57,691 bases of DNA from Megasphaera sp. (GTDB lineage: Bacteria > Bacillota > Negativicutes > Veillonellales > Megasphaeraceae). Positions 24,100-31,997 of this stretch are shown here, piece by piece (the first letter of the stretch is position 1; every line of letters starts with the position of its first letter). Where the stretch lies: contig JAKVKI010000011.1 of NCBI GenBank assembly GCA_022486585.1, positions 1 to 57,691 on the forward strand, written 5' to 3'. A model generated the notes under the pieces. It did not search any database and was not told the origin of the DNA. It saw only the letters and a list, made by a program, of their open reading frames with translations. A program made the position numbers and the translations under genes.

Positions 24100-25008
24100 T
24101 TATTTTGCAAGTTCAAGCATCTTATCTAACACGCCTACGGCTTTACGACGTATCGTTTCATCCAAGGTCACTTCGTTCGTTTCATCTCGCAAACAGTTAC
24201 GTACTTTATCCAAGGTTACCTTTTTCATATTGATGCAATATTGGTCACCCATAACCGGATAAAACTGCTTATGAGGATTTGCTGTGGTCAATTCATAAAA
24301 AACGCCTTCTTCTGTACCAATAATGAATTCGCGCTGTGCTGATGCAGAAGCATACTGGATAATGCCGGACGTACTGCCAATGTAATCAGCCATAGCCAGC
24401 ACGTCTGGACGACATTCCGGATGCGCCAGGAACAACGCTTCCGGATGGGCAGCTTTTGCAGCCGTTACCGCTGCTGGCTCGATGGATTCATGACGAGGGC
24501 AAAAGCCATTATTATAAATAAAATGTTTATCCGGAACTTGTGATGCCACGTAATGCCCTAGATTCCGGTCTGGTGTGAAGAAAATATGATGATTCGGAAG
24601 TTTTTTTACAATAGTGACCGCATTGGATGAGGTCACACAAACATCACTTGCCGCTTTAAGCGCCGTTGTAGAGTTGATATAGCAGACGACTGCCAGGTCA
24701 TCATATGCTGCCCGGGCTTGTGCAATAGATGCTACTGTACCCATATGAGCCATAGGACAATCTGCCGTTCTGTCCGGCATGAGGACTTTTTTCTGTGGAT
24801 TCAGCATTTTAGCGCTTTCTCCCATAAACAAGACGCCGGCAAAAACAATGATTTCAGCATCCGTCTCTTTTGCTTTTTTGCTTAAAAAGAAGGAATCGCC
24901 AACATAATCAGCAATTTCCTGCACTTCGTCAGGAACATAATAATGAGCCAGTATGATAGCATGCTTTTCTTTTTTCAACGCATATATTTCTTCAACGATA
25001 TCTGCCAT
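24100..25008 (-). CDS. nadA: Quinolinate synthase
   Basis: This 302-aa [4Fe-4S] enzyme condenses iminoaspartate with dihydroxyacetone phosphate to quinolinate. The three cluster cysteines are in VVCYINSTT, LAHPECRPDV and QYCINMKK, spaced as in the NadA family; AHYYVPDEVQ near the N terminus binds substrate. Length is the standard 300 aa. The ATG at 25008 has AGGAG 7 bp upstream; a TTG two codons earlier is less likely. First gene of nadA-nadB-nadC. The cluster is oxygen-sensitive, fitting an anaerobe. Confidence 0.97.
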   Translation of the reverse strand: MADIVEEIYALKKEKHAIILAHYYVPDEVQEIADYVGDSFFLSKKAKETDAEIIVFAGVLFMGESAKMLNPQKKVLMPDRTADCPMAHMGTVASIAQARAAYDDLAVVCYINSTTALKAASDVCVTSSNAVTIVKKLPNHHIFFTPDRNLGHYVASQVPDKHFIYNNGFCPRHESIEPAAVTAAKAAHPEALFLAHPECRPDVLAMADYIGSTSGIIQYASASAQREFIIGTEEGVFYELTTANPHKQFYPVMGDQYCINMKKVTLDKVRNCLRDETNEVTLDETIRRKAVGVLDKMLELAK

Positions 25009-25034
25009 GGTCAATCTCCTCTATAACCTACATA

Positions 25035-25050
25035 CGGCAACATTTTGCCG
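25035..25050 (-). promoter_or_regulatory. Small hairpin in the nadA leader
   Basis: Arms CGGCAA and TTGCCG around 4 nt lie between the nadA -10 box and its ribosome site, and could be an operator or a short RNA hairpin. Confidence 0.35.
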
Positions 25051-25064
25051 AATTTTTACTTATT

Positions 25065-25093
25065 ATTATATCGCACGGCGCTTGTTTTGACAA
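25065..25093 (-). promoter_or_regulatory. nad operon promoter
   Basis: On the minus strand: -35 TTGTCA (25088-25093), 17-bp spacer, -10 TATAAT (25065-25070). A palindrome TGTCATGACA (25100-25109) lies just upstream of the -35. Confidence 0.75.
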
Positions 25094-25119
25094 TACTGCT
25101 GTCATGACACTTATGGCAT

Positions 25120-25156
25120 AAAAAATATCTCCCTTTCAACAGAACGGGAGATATTT
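25120..25156 (-). terminator. Terminator of htpG
   Basis: On the minus strand the arms AAATATCTCCC and GGGAGATATTT are followed by a T run. Confidence 0.85.
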
Positions 25157-25177
25157 CGCTATATATACTATTTACTT

Positions 25178-27133
25178 TTATTTTGCCATCATTTCCGCTA
25201 CTTTTTGCGCAAACGCTGCCGGATCATCTGGCAATATTCCTTCTAAAAGAAGGGCCTGATCATAGAGCATCGTGCAATAATCCTTAAATGACGGTGCATC
25301 TTTGCCTGCATCATGAACAGCCTGGAGTTTGGCAAACAACTGATGCTGCGGATTGATTTCCAAGATACGGCGAGCCTTGAACATCGGGTTATTTGCTGCT
25401 GCAAAGGCCTGTTCCATCGCGATAGACGGTCCTGCTGCATCAGCTACGAGGCATACAGCCCCACTCTTAAGACGGTTAGATAAGCGGACGTCGGCTACTT
25501 TTTCACCTAAGAATTCTTTCATATCCTTGAGCAGGTCTTCATTACTCTTAGCCAAATCTTCATTTTTCTTCTTTTCTTCCTTGAATTCACTATCTTCAAG
25601 ATCCAAATCGCCACGGCTAATGGAATGGAACTGATGGTCTTCGTACGCATGGACGCCTTCGACACAGAATTCATCGACAGGATCCGTCATAAACAAGACT
25701 TCGATGCCACGGTCCCGAAGCATTTCCATCTGCGGCAAGGCTTCGATTGCTTCTTTATCTTTGCCAGTAGCGTAATAAATCTTTTTCTGGCCTTCCTTCA
25801 TGCGACTAGTGTATTCTTTCAATGTGCAAAGCTTGCCGTCGTTAGAAGACATGAACAGGAGCAAGTCTTTCAATTTATCAACATTGTTTTCACCAGTCAT
25901 CATACCGCTGTAAACACCGATTTTGATGGATTTACCATATTCAGCCCAGAAGGTTTCATATTTTTCCCGGTCTTTTTCCAACGTACGACTCAAGGTCTTA
26001 AGGATATTCTTTTCCAAATTACGGCCAATGAGCTTCAATTCCCGGCTTTGCTGCAACAATTCCCGGGAAATATTGAGGGACAGGTCCGGCGAATCGACAA
26101 GGCCTTTGACGAAACGCAAGTAATCCGGCAGCAAATCTTTGCATTTATCCATAATGAAGACGTGGCGTGAATAGAGCTGCACACCCGGTTCATAATCAGA
26201 ATAATAGAGGTTGAACGGTGCGTGTGCCGGAATAAATAACAAGGCCGTATAATCTACTGAACCTTCAACACGCGTATGGAAGATTTCCATCGGGTCGTCC
26301 CATTCAAAGAACTGATGCTGGAAAAATTCTTTATATTCTTCTGGTTTAATATCTGATTTATTGCGGGTCCACAACGGCTGCATCGAATTCAGCGTCCGTG
26401 TTTCTACATGTTCTTCTTCTTTTGCATCTTCAATGGGTTTACCATCAGCATCTTTAGGTTTTTCCTTGATTGTAAATTCCATCGTAACAGGGTAGCGGAT
26501 ATAATCAGAATATTTTTTCACCAATGAAGCTAAGGCATCTTTATCAGTGTAGTTTTCATCTTTATCACTGCCATAGAAATCAGCACCTAGCTGCAGGATA
26601 ATGGTCGTACCATGTTTAGGTTTGTCACATTCTTCCAGGCTGTACTGTCCATCGCCTGCAGACTGCCATTTATACGCCTGTTTTTCACCGGCTTTGCGGG
26701 TCACGACAGTCACCTGATCGGATACCATGAATGCTGAATAAAAGCCAACGCCAAACTGGCCGATTAAATCTTTATCTGTACTTTTATCACCGGACTGCTG
26801 CGCTTCTTTCATTTTTTCTAAGAACGCTTTTGTCCCTGATTTAGCAATCGTACCTAAATCATTAATAATGTCATCACGATCCATACCAATGCCATTATCA
26901 GAAATCGTCAGGGTATGTGCAGCTTCATCCGTTGAAAGGTGGATTTCAAATGCTGTATCCCCTTCGAGCAATTCATGATTGGTCAATGATTCATAATGCA
27001 ATTTGTCAATTGCATCGGATGCATTGGAAATCAATTCACGCAAAAAGATTTCGTGATTCGTATAAATAGAATGGACCATCAAGTCCAATAACTGTTTTGT
27101 TTCTGCTTGGAACTCAAACGTTTCTTTTGCCAT
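25178..27133 (-). CDS. htpG: Hsp90-family chaperone HtpG
   Basis: This 651-aa cytoplasmic ATP-dependent chaperone has the N-terminal GHKL ATPase domain (ELISNASDAIDKL about 34-46, DNGIGM about 83, GQFGVGFYSAFMV about 125), the middle domain (about 240-510) and the C-terminal dimerisation domain. Length is close to the family norm of 620-650 aa. It lacks the MEEVD tail of eukaryotic Hsp90, as expected. It is monocistronic, with its own promoter and terminator. A CIRCE-like inverted repeat directly after the promoter suggests control by the heat-shock repressor HrcA. Confidence 0.97.
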   Translation of the reverse strand: MAKETFEFQAETKQLLDLMVHSIYTNHEIFLRELISNASDAIDKLHYESLTNHELLEGDTAFEIHLSTDEAAHTLTISDNGIGMDRDDIINDLGTIAKSGTKAFLEKMKEAQQSGDKSTDKDLIGQFGVGFYSAFMVSDQVTVVTRKAGEKQAYKWQSAGDGQYSLEECDKPKHGTTIILQLGADFYGSDKDENYTDKDALASLVKKYSDYIRYPVTMEFTIKEKPKDADGKPIEDAKEEEHVETRTLNSMQPLWTRNKSDIKPEEYKEFFQHQFFEWDDPMEIFHTRVEGSVDYTALLFIPAHAPFNLYYSDYEPGVQLYSRHVFIMDKCKDLLPDYLRFVKGLVDSPDLSLNISRELLQQSRELKLIGRNLEKNILKTLSRTLEKDREKYETFWAEYGKSIKIGVYSGMMTGENNVDKLKDLLLFMSSNDGKLCTLKEYTSRMKEGQKKIYYATGKDKEAIEALPQMEMLRDRGIEVLFMTDPVDEFCVEGVHAYEDHQFHSISRGDLDLEDSEFKEEKKKNEDLAKSNEDLLKDMKEFLGEKVADVRLSNRLKSGAVCLVADAAGPSIAMEQAFAAANNPMFKARRILEINPQHQLFAKLQAVHDAGKDAPSFKDYCTMLYDQALLLEGILPDDPAAFAQKVAEMMAK

Positions 27134-27161
27134 TTTTCACAGACTCCTTTATGTTGATGTA

Positions 27162-27188
27162 TTATCACTCTGCTTACGAGAGTGCCAG
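27162..27188. promoter_or_regulatory. CIRCE-like element (HrcA operator candidate) of htpG
   Basis: Read on the minus strand: CTGGCACTC, 9 bp, GAGTGATAA. The CIRCE consensus is TTAGCACTC-N9-GAGTGCTAA; the left arm matches 7 of 9 and the right arm 8 of 9 with the exact 9-bp spacer. It starts 11 bp after the -10 box, the usual position for HrcA repression. Confidence 0.75.
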
Positions 27189-27199
27189 TCTCTTCTTAT

Positions 27200-27227
27200 A
27201 TAATACAGCAAAAAGTCAAATAGTCAA
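27200..27227 (-). promoter_or_regulatory. htpG promoter
   Basis: On the minus strand: -35 TTGACT (27222-27227), 16-bp spacer, -10 TATTAT (27200-27205). Confidence 0.7.
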
Positions 27228-27315
27228 TAGAAAAAAGACTAAAAAGCGGTGTATTTCATATCTTATATAGGACAATGCCGTATTGGCAATGCTTTTGATG
27301 TATGTTGTATACAAT

Positions 27316-27344
27316 TTGAGTCTGCTTGTAAAAGAGTCTATAAT
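27316..27344 (+). promoter_or_regulatory. pckA promoter
   Basis: -35 TTGAGT (27316-27321), 17-bp spacer, -10 TATAAT (27339-27344), giving a leader of about 75 nt. Confidence 0.65.
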
Positions 27345-27423
27345 TAATACTGTACATAACTATTCGTAAAAATCATAAATCACTATCATAAACTATAACT
27401 ATACCTACAGGGGGTAATGGCGT

Positions 27424-29007
27424 ATGAATACATATGGATTAGAAAGAACAGGCATCATAAACACCGGAGATATTTACCGGAACATGTGTCCGGCCTGGCT
27501 GACTGAAGAAGCATTGCGTAATCACGAAGGCGTTCTCAGTGACACCGGTGCATTAGTCGTTAAAACAGGAAAATTTACCGGCCGGGCGCCAAAGGATAAA
27601 TTCATCGTCGATACGCCTACTGTTCATGAGTATATTTCCTGGAACAATGTGAATCGTCCTATTTCCAAAGAAAAATTCGAAGCATTGAAAAGCAAAGTGA
27701 CCTCGTACCTGCAAAATCGCAATATCTATTTATTCGATGGGTTTGCCGGCGCAGATACAGCCTGCCGGAAAAAGTTCCGCATCATCAATGAATTAGCCAG
27801 CGAATGCTTATTTATCCGCAATTTGCTCATCAGACCGACAAGCAAACAGCTGGACCAATACGGCGATCCTGATTTTACTATTATTGTTGCACCAAACTAC
27901 AAATGCAATCCAAAAATCGACGGCGTTCATTCGGAAGCAGCGATCATCATCGATTACGAAACGCGTGTCGTCCTCATTGCCGGTACTCAGTACGCCGGTG
28001 AAATAAAAAAGAGTGTCTTTTCAGTCATGAATTACTTTCTCCCTGCTGAAGGAGTACTGCCCATGCACTGTTCTGCCAATATGGATCCAGCCTCGAAGGA
28101 AACGGCTGTTTTCTTCGGTTTATCCGGTACTGGCAAGACGACGCTGTCGGCCGATCCAGATCGCAAGCTCATCGGTGATGACGAACATGGCTGGTCCAGC
28201 CGTGGTATCTTCAATTTTGAAGGCGGCTGTTACGCCAAGTGCATCAACCTCAATAAAGATAAAGAACCGTTCATTTACAACGCCATCAAAGCTGGCGCCT
28301 TAGTAGAAAATGTCGTCCTGGACCCGGATACGAGAAAGCCTAATTATTTCGACAACAAATACACAGAAAACACCCGTGTCGGCTACCCCATTGACTTTAT
28401 TCCCAATGCGGCCATACCCGGCACGGGTGGTATTCCTAATGTAGTCATCTTTTTAACAGCCGACAGCTTCGGTGTATTACCGCCTATTTCCCTGCTTAGC
28501 AAAGAAGCTGCCATGTATCACTTCGTCACAGGATTCACATCGAAAGTCGCCGGTACGGAACAAGGTATTACCGAACCGGTGCCTACCTTCTCGACGTTAT
28601 TCGGCGAACCGTTCATGCCCTTAAAGCCATCAGTATACGCTAATATGCTGGGCGAACGGATATCCCTGTACAATACGAAGGTCTTCCTGGTCAATACCGG
28701 CTGGACCGGCGGACCGTACGGCATTGGTTCCCGCATGGATCTAAAATACACACGGGCCATGATCACTGCCGCATTGAACGGCGGCCTGAATTACGTTGGT
28801 TACAAACACAATGAACAATTTAACGTAGAAGTACCTCAATCGTGCCCTGGTGTTCCCTGTCAAATCCTGAATCCTCGTGACACGTGGGCCAATAAAAAGT
28901 CCTATGATACGATGGCAGCTAAAGTCGCTCGCATGTTTTATGATAATTTCAAAGAAAAATACCCTGACATGGACGACGCTATTGTCAATGCTGGTCCGAA
29001 ACCCTGA
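27424..29007 (+). CDS. pckA: Phosphoenolpyruvate carboxykinase (ATP)
   Basis: This 527-aa enzyme interconverts oxaloacetate + ATP and PEP + CO2 + ADP. Walker A GLSGTGKTTLS (about 235-245), the metal/oxaloacetate loop LIGDDEHGWS, RAPKDKFIVD near the N terminus and NTGWTGGPYGIGSRM are intact; length equals the ATP-type family (about 525-540 aa). In rumen and gut anaerobes the enzyme can run in either direction: gluconeogenesis from lactate, or CO2 fixation to oxaloacetate with ATP gain. The ATG follows GGGGG. It converges with the phosphohexomutase gene with no base between the two stop codons. Confidence 0.97.
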   Translation: MNTYGLERTGIINTGDIYRNMCPAWLTEEALRNHEGVLSDTGALVVKTGKFTGRAPKDKFIVDTPTVHEYISWNNVNRPISKEKFEALKSKVTSYLQNRNIYLFDGFAGADTACRKKFRIINELASECLFIRNLLIRPTSKQLDQYGDPDFTIIVAPNYKCNPKIDGVHSEAAIIIDYETRVVLIAGTQYAGEIKKSVFSVMNYFLPAEGVLPMHCSANMDPASKETAVFFGLSGTGKTTLSADPDRKLIGDDEHGWSSRGIFNFEGGCYAKCINLNKDKEPFIYNAIKAGALVENVVLDPDTRKPNYFDNKYTENTRVGYPIDFIPNAAIPGTGGIPNVVIFLTADSFGVLPPISLLSKEAAMYHFVTGFTSKVAGTEQGITEPVPTFSTLFGEPFMPLKPSVYANMLGERISLYNTKVFLVNTGWTGGPYGIGSRMDLKYTRAMITAALNGGLNYVGYKHNEQFNVEVPQSCPGVPCQILNPRDTWANKKSYDTMAAKVARMFYDNFKEKYPDMDDAIVNAGPKP

Positions 29008-30516
29008 TCAGCCCTGTGCAAATACGCTTATATCGAGGCGGTCGAAGCCCTGCAGCAACGTGGCCAACTGGTCAGCAATACGGGCGCAGCCGCCTTTATC
29101 TTTGCTTTCTATATTTAGCGGCATATTCGGATCATGAAGCGACATCCGCAACAACGCCCACCCGTCCGGGAAGACAAGACGCACGCCTTCATAGCTGGGA
29201 GACGCAATAGAAATCCCGGCCTGAACAGCTCGTTCCTTAAAGGACTTCAGGACAACCGCGCCATATTCCTGGACTCCCTCAGCACCTTGGATCTTCAAAC
29301 GATATTCGATACCTTCCGCCGGTTGTCCTAACGCAGCTACTAACTCGCCGACAGCCTTTCCTTGTTGCTTCATACGAGCCGTTGCAATAAGCAGTTTTAC
29401 TGCCAAATAGGCGCCATCATCAAGATAATAGTTTTCACTCAGTGCACCGTGTCCTGACGTTTCAATCGCCAGTGGAGATACGGTGCCTTGTTTGTTCAAA
29501 CGGATACATTCGTCAATGACGTTCTTATAGCCTCGCATGTAGCGGTGATGCACCAAATGGAGCTCATCTTGTAAAAATACAGTCAGTTCATCTGACGTGA
29601 CCGAATCAGTAACAATGGTGCTGCCTGGATAGTCTGGAGCCAGGATAGCCGCCATCATAGCAATAAGGGCATTCCGGTTAATAGCCTGACCATCCGGCAG
29701 GACTGCGCTCATGCGATCTACGTCCGTATCGAAAATAAACCCTAAGTCGGCATGGTGTGCTACTGTTGCACTGCTGACAGCCTTCATAGCCTCTTTATTT
29801 TCCGGATTAGGAATATGATTCGGGAACATGCCATCTGGTTCCAAGTATTGGCTTCCTGTCGTATCCGCGCCAAGGACCTGCAAGACCTTTAACGCAAAAA
29901 ATCCACCGGCGCCGTTACCGGCATCGACAACGACATGCATCCCTGTCAATGGCTGGCTGTCAGGAGCTGCACCTAAGCCCTGACGGATCTTATGGCATAA
30001 ATGAGCAGCATAAATTTCGATGATGTCGATTTTTTCTACAGAGGAAATCGTGCTGTGTTGTTCTTTTATCGTGCAAGTGCGCTGCAACACATCCTTGATT
30101 TCTGCTTTTTCCAAGCCGCCCTGACGGGTAAAGAATTTCAGGCCATTACGATTATACGGTAAATGGCTTGCCGTGATCATGATGGCCCCATCCATATGCG
30201 TCTGCGGAAATACGATCGACATGAACATGGCCGGTGTTGAAGCCAGGCCGCAGTCAAATGCTGCTACACCCGTACTGACCAGCCCTTCCAGTACAGCCTG
30301 TTTCATCATCGTTGTAGAGATCCGGGAATCATGACCTACAGCAATACGCAGATCATTTGGTTTTTTTCCTAATTTTTCTGCCAAAAAAGAAACATACGCC
30401 GCAGCAATACGATTCACTGATTCCGGATATAACGTGACCGTTTCATTTCCTGATACAGCAACGCCACGAATATCACTGCCATTTTGCAGTTTCATTATTT
30501 CATCATGGGAAATCAT
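29008..30516 (-). CDS. Phosphohexomutase (phosphomannomutase/phosphoglucomutase family)
   Basis: This 502-aa four-domain alpha-D-phosphohexomutase moves phosphate between C1 and C6 of glucose or mannose phosphates for cell-wall and polysaccharide precursors. The phosphoserine loop is ITASHLPYNRNGLKFF (about 122-137), the metal loop is DTDVDRMSAV, and the sugar-binding loop is ETSGHGAL. The loop has Leu where most AlgC/PgcA members have Asn (SHNP), a variant that some bacterial and plastid homologues share. The start at 30516 is set by GAGGAGG upstream; an earlier in-frame start adds 13 residues. Glucose versus mannose preference cannot be read from sequence. Confidence 0.9.
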   Translation of the reverse strand: MISHDEIMKLQNGSDIRGVAVSGNETVTLYPESVNRIAAAYVSFLAEKLGKKPNDLRIAVGHDSRISTTMMKQAVLEGLVSTGVAAFDCGLASTPAMFMSIVFPQTHMDGAIMITASHLPYNRNGLKFFTRQGGLEKAEIKDVLQRTCTIKEQHSTISSVEKIDIIEIYAAHLCHKIRQGLGAAPDSQPLTGMHVVVDAGNGAGGFFALKVLQVLGADTTGSQYLEPDGMFPNHIPNPENKEAMKAVSSATVAHHADLGFIFDTDVDRMSAVLPDGQAINRNALIAMMAAILAPDYPGSTIVTDSVTSDELTVFLQDELHLVHHRYMRGYKNVIDECIRLNKQGTVSPLAIETSGHGALSENYYLDDGAYLAVKLLIATARMKQQGKAVGELVAALGQPAEGIEYRLKIQGAEGVQEYGAVVLKSFKERAVQAGISIASPSYEGVRLVFPDGWALLRMSLHDPNMPLNIESKDKGGCARIADQLATLLQGFDRLDISVFAQG

Positions 30517-30666
30517 AACATAACCCTCCTCACAGGTAATACTAACGTTATACATATTAATAGTACTGAAAATTTAAAGTAAAAACAAGGGGAAACTCAC
30601 TTCTGTTCTTTACGAATTACCATTTCCATGATAGACTGGCATGGTATCAGAAAGGAGATTCCCATT

Positions 30667-31488
30667 ATGTCAACATATAAAATCATTGCCTGCGATATGG
30701 ATGAAACACTGCTCAGCAGCGATGCCACCATTTGCCAGCGCAATATCAACATGATCAAAAGAGCTGCCGCACAAGGCATTAAATTCGTCCCTTGTACAGG
30801 ACGGGGCTATCGCTCCGTTGAAGGGGTTCTCCAGACCTTGGGCCTATCCAATGAACCGCACCAATACGTCATCGGATTCAACGGCGCCAATATTACGGAA
30901 AACAAGGATTCAACCTGTCTCTATTGGGACAGCATCCCCTTCGACTTGGCCAGCACGCTGTACAAACAGCTTGCTTCTTACGGCTTGTGCACCCATATAT
31001 ACACGAGAAACGACGTATATATCGCTAACATAACGGCTGACGAAGCGGCCTTCTTGCAAGGACGTATGGCCTATATCGGCACGAACGAAAAGACTCTCGA
31101 CTTCCTCCATCAGGAAGAAATCGGCAAACTCATCATCATGAATACAGATGATGCCGTATTAGCCGCTATCCGCCATGAAATGGAACCGCTCTTAAGCGAT
31201 ATCGATGTAAGCTATTCCAGCAACCGCTACATGGAGTTCATGCACAAAGGTGTCACTAAAGGTATCGGTCTGCAACAATTAGCTGCTATGCTGCATGTCC
31301 CTATGAAAGAAACCATGGCTATTGGAGACAACATCAACGATATAGAAATGCTCAAAGCCGCCGGTCTCAGCATTGGCGTCCATAATCTGAACCCTGCCAT
31401 CCGCCAGTATTGTGACGTCGTAACGACAAGCGATAACAATGGCGGTGCCGTAGCCGAAGCGATCGAACGATTCGCCTTGAATGATTAA
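30667..31488 (+). CDS. Cof-type HAD-IIB family phosphatase
   Basis: This 273-aa cytosolic HAD hydrolase probably dephosphorylates sugar phosphates or a cofactor phosphate. Motif I CDMDETLLSS (about 9-18, nucleophile Asp), motif II CTGRG, motif III with the Lys in MHKGVTKGIGLQ, and motif IV GDNINDIEML are complete, and the cap insert is the C2B type. The start at 30667 has AAAGGAG 8-9 bp upstream. It is a single gene with its own terminator, divergent from the phosphohexomutase; the substrate is unknown. Confidence 0.9.
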   Translation: MSTYKIIACDMDETLLSSDATICQRNINMIKRAAAQGIKFVPCTGRGYRSVEGVLQTLGLSNEPHQYVIGFNGANITENKDSTCLYWDSIPFDLASTLYKQLASYGLCTHIYTRNDVYIANITADEAAFLQGRMAYIGTNEKTLDFLHQEEIGKLIIMNTDDAVLAAIRHEMEPLLSDIDVSYSSNRYMEFMHKGVTKGIGLQQLAAMLHVPMKETMAIGDNINDIEMLKAAGLSIGVHNLNPAIRQYCDVVTTSDNNGGAVAEAIERFALND

Positions 31489-31498
31489 CAGCACATAC

Positions 31499-31531
31499 AC
31501 TGACTTGCTATTGCCAAGTCAGTATTTTTTT
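31499..31531 (+). terminator. Terminator of the HAD gene
   Basis: Arms ACTGACTTG and CAAGTCAGT around CTATTGC, followed by seven T. Confidence 0.9.
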
Positions 31532-31553
31532 GTCTCACGAGACGTTTATCCTT

Positions 31554-31596
31554 ATAAAAAAATACCTGTCAACGGCAATAGCCATGACAGGTATTT
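31554..31596 (-). terminator. Terminator of the tRNA operon
   Basis: On the minus strand the arms AAATACCTGTCA and TGACAGGTATTT are followed by a T run. Confidence 0.85.
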
Positions 31597-31611
31597 CTTC
31601 TTGAGATCGTA

Positions 31612-31687
31612 TGGTGGGCGATAACGGGCTTGAACCGCTGACATCCTGCTTGTAAGGCAGGCGCTCTCCCAGCTGAGCTAATCGCCC
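31612..31687 (-). tRNA. tRNA-Val (UAC)
   Basis: This 76-nt gene includes an encoded CCA. The acceptor GGGCGAT pairs with ATCGCCC, the D arm has AGCTCAGCTGGGAGAGC, and the anticodon stem CCTGC/GCAGG encloses CTTACAA with anticodon TAC. The T loop is GGTTCAAGCCC. It is last in the Asn-Glu-Val cluster. Confidence 0.96.
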
Positions 31688-31692
31688 ATACT

Positions 31693-31768
31693 TGGTGACC
31701 CCTACGGGATTTGAACCCATGTTCTCGCCGTGAAAGGGCGATGTCTTAGACCGCTTGACCAAGGGGCC
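31693..31768 (-). tRNA. tRNA-Glu (UUC)
   Basis: This 76-nt gene includes an encoded CCA. The acceptor starts GGCCCCT and pairs with AGGGGTC (with a G-T pair), and the anticodon loop CTTTCAC gives anticodon TTC. The T loop is GGTTCAAATCC. It is the middle gene of the cluster. Confidence 0.96.
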
Positions 31769-31769
31769 A

Positions 31770-31845
31770 TGGCTCCTCAAGTAGGACTCGAACCTACGAC
31801 AAATCGGTTAACAGCCGATTGCTCTACCAACTGAGCTATTGAGGA
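31770..31845 (-). tRNA. tRNA-Asn (GUU)
   Basis: This 76-nt gene includes an encoded CCA. The acceptor TCCTCAA pairs with TTGAGGA, the anticodon stem ATCGG/CCGAT encloses CTGTTAA with anticodon GTT, and the T loop is GGTTCGAGTCC. It is the first gene of the cluster, one base from tRNA-Glu. Confidence 0.96.
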
Positions 31846-31876
31846 ATCTCAGGCGTTCCGTATCGGAACAATAACT

Positions 31877-31905
31877 ATTATACTAAAAGTAAAATGAAAA
31901 AGCAA
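31877..31905 (-). promoter_or_regulatory. Promoter of the tRNA operon
   Basis: On the minus strand: -35 TTGCTT (31900-31905), 17-bp spacer, -10 TATAAT (31877-31882), about 25 bp before the tRNA-Asn 5' end. Confidence 0.75.
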
Positions 31906-31939
31906 GGGCTTTTTATATTATTTCCAAAAATCACTAATT

Positions 31940-31973
31940 AAAATGTCGTCGCCCTGCAGGACGACGGCATTTC
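31940..31973 (-). terminator. Terminator of the ammonium channel gene
   Basis: On the minus strand the arms AAATGCCGTCGTCC and GGGCGACGACATTT (slightly imperfect) around TGCA are followed by TTAATT. Confidence 0.65.
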
Positions 31974-31997
31974 GCTTAGTCTGTGCGCAACTAGTTG

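Noticed and set aside
31535-31780. 81-codon minus-strand open frame
   Set aside because: It runs through the tRNA-Val and tRNA-Glu genes and their terminator; the sequence is fully explained by the tRNAs.
31612-31845. tRNA cluster as an integration site for a mobile element
   Set aside because: No integrase, direct repeat of a tRNA 3' end or foreign gene block is found next to it; the flanking genes are ordinary.
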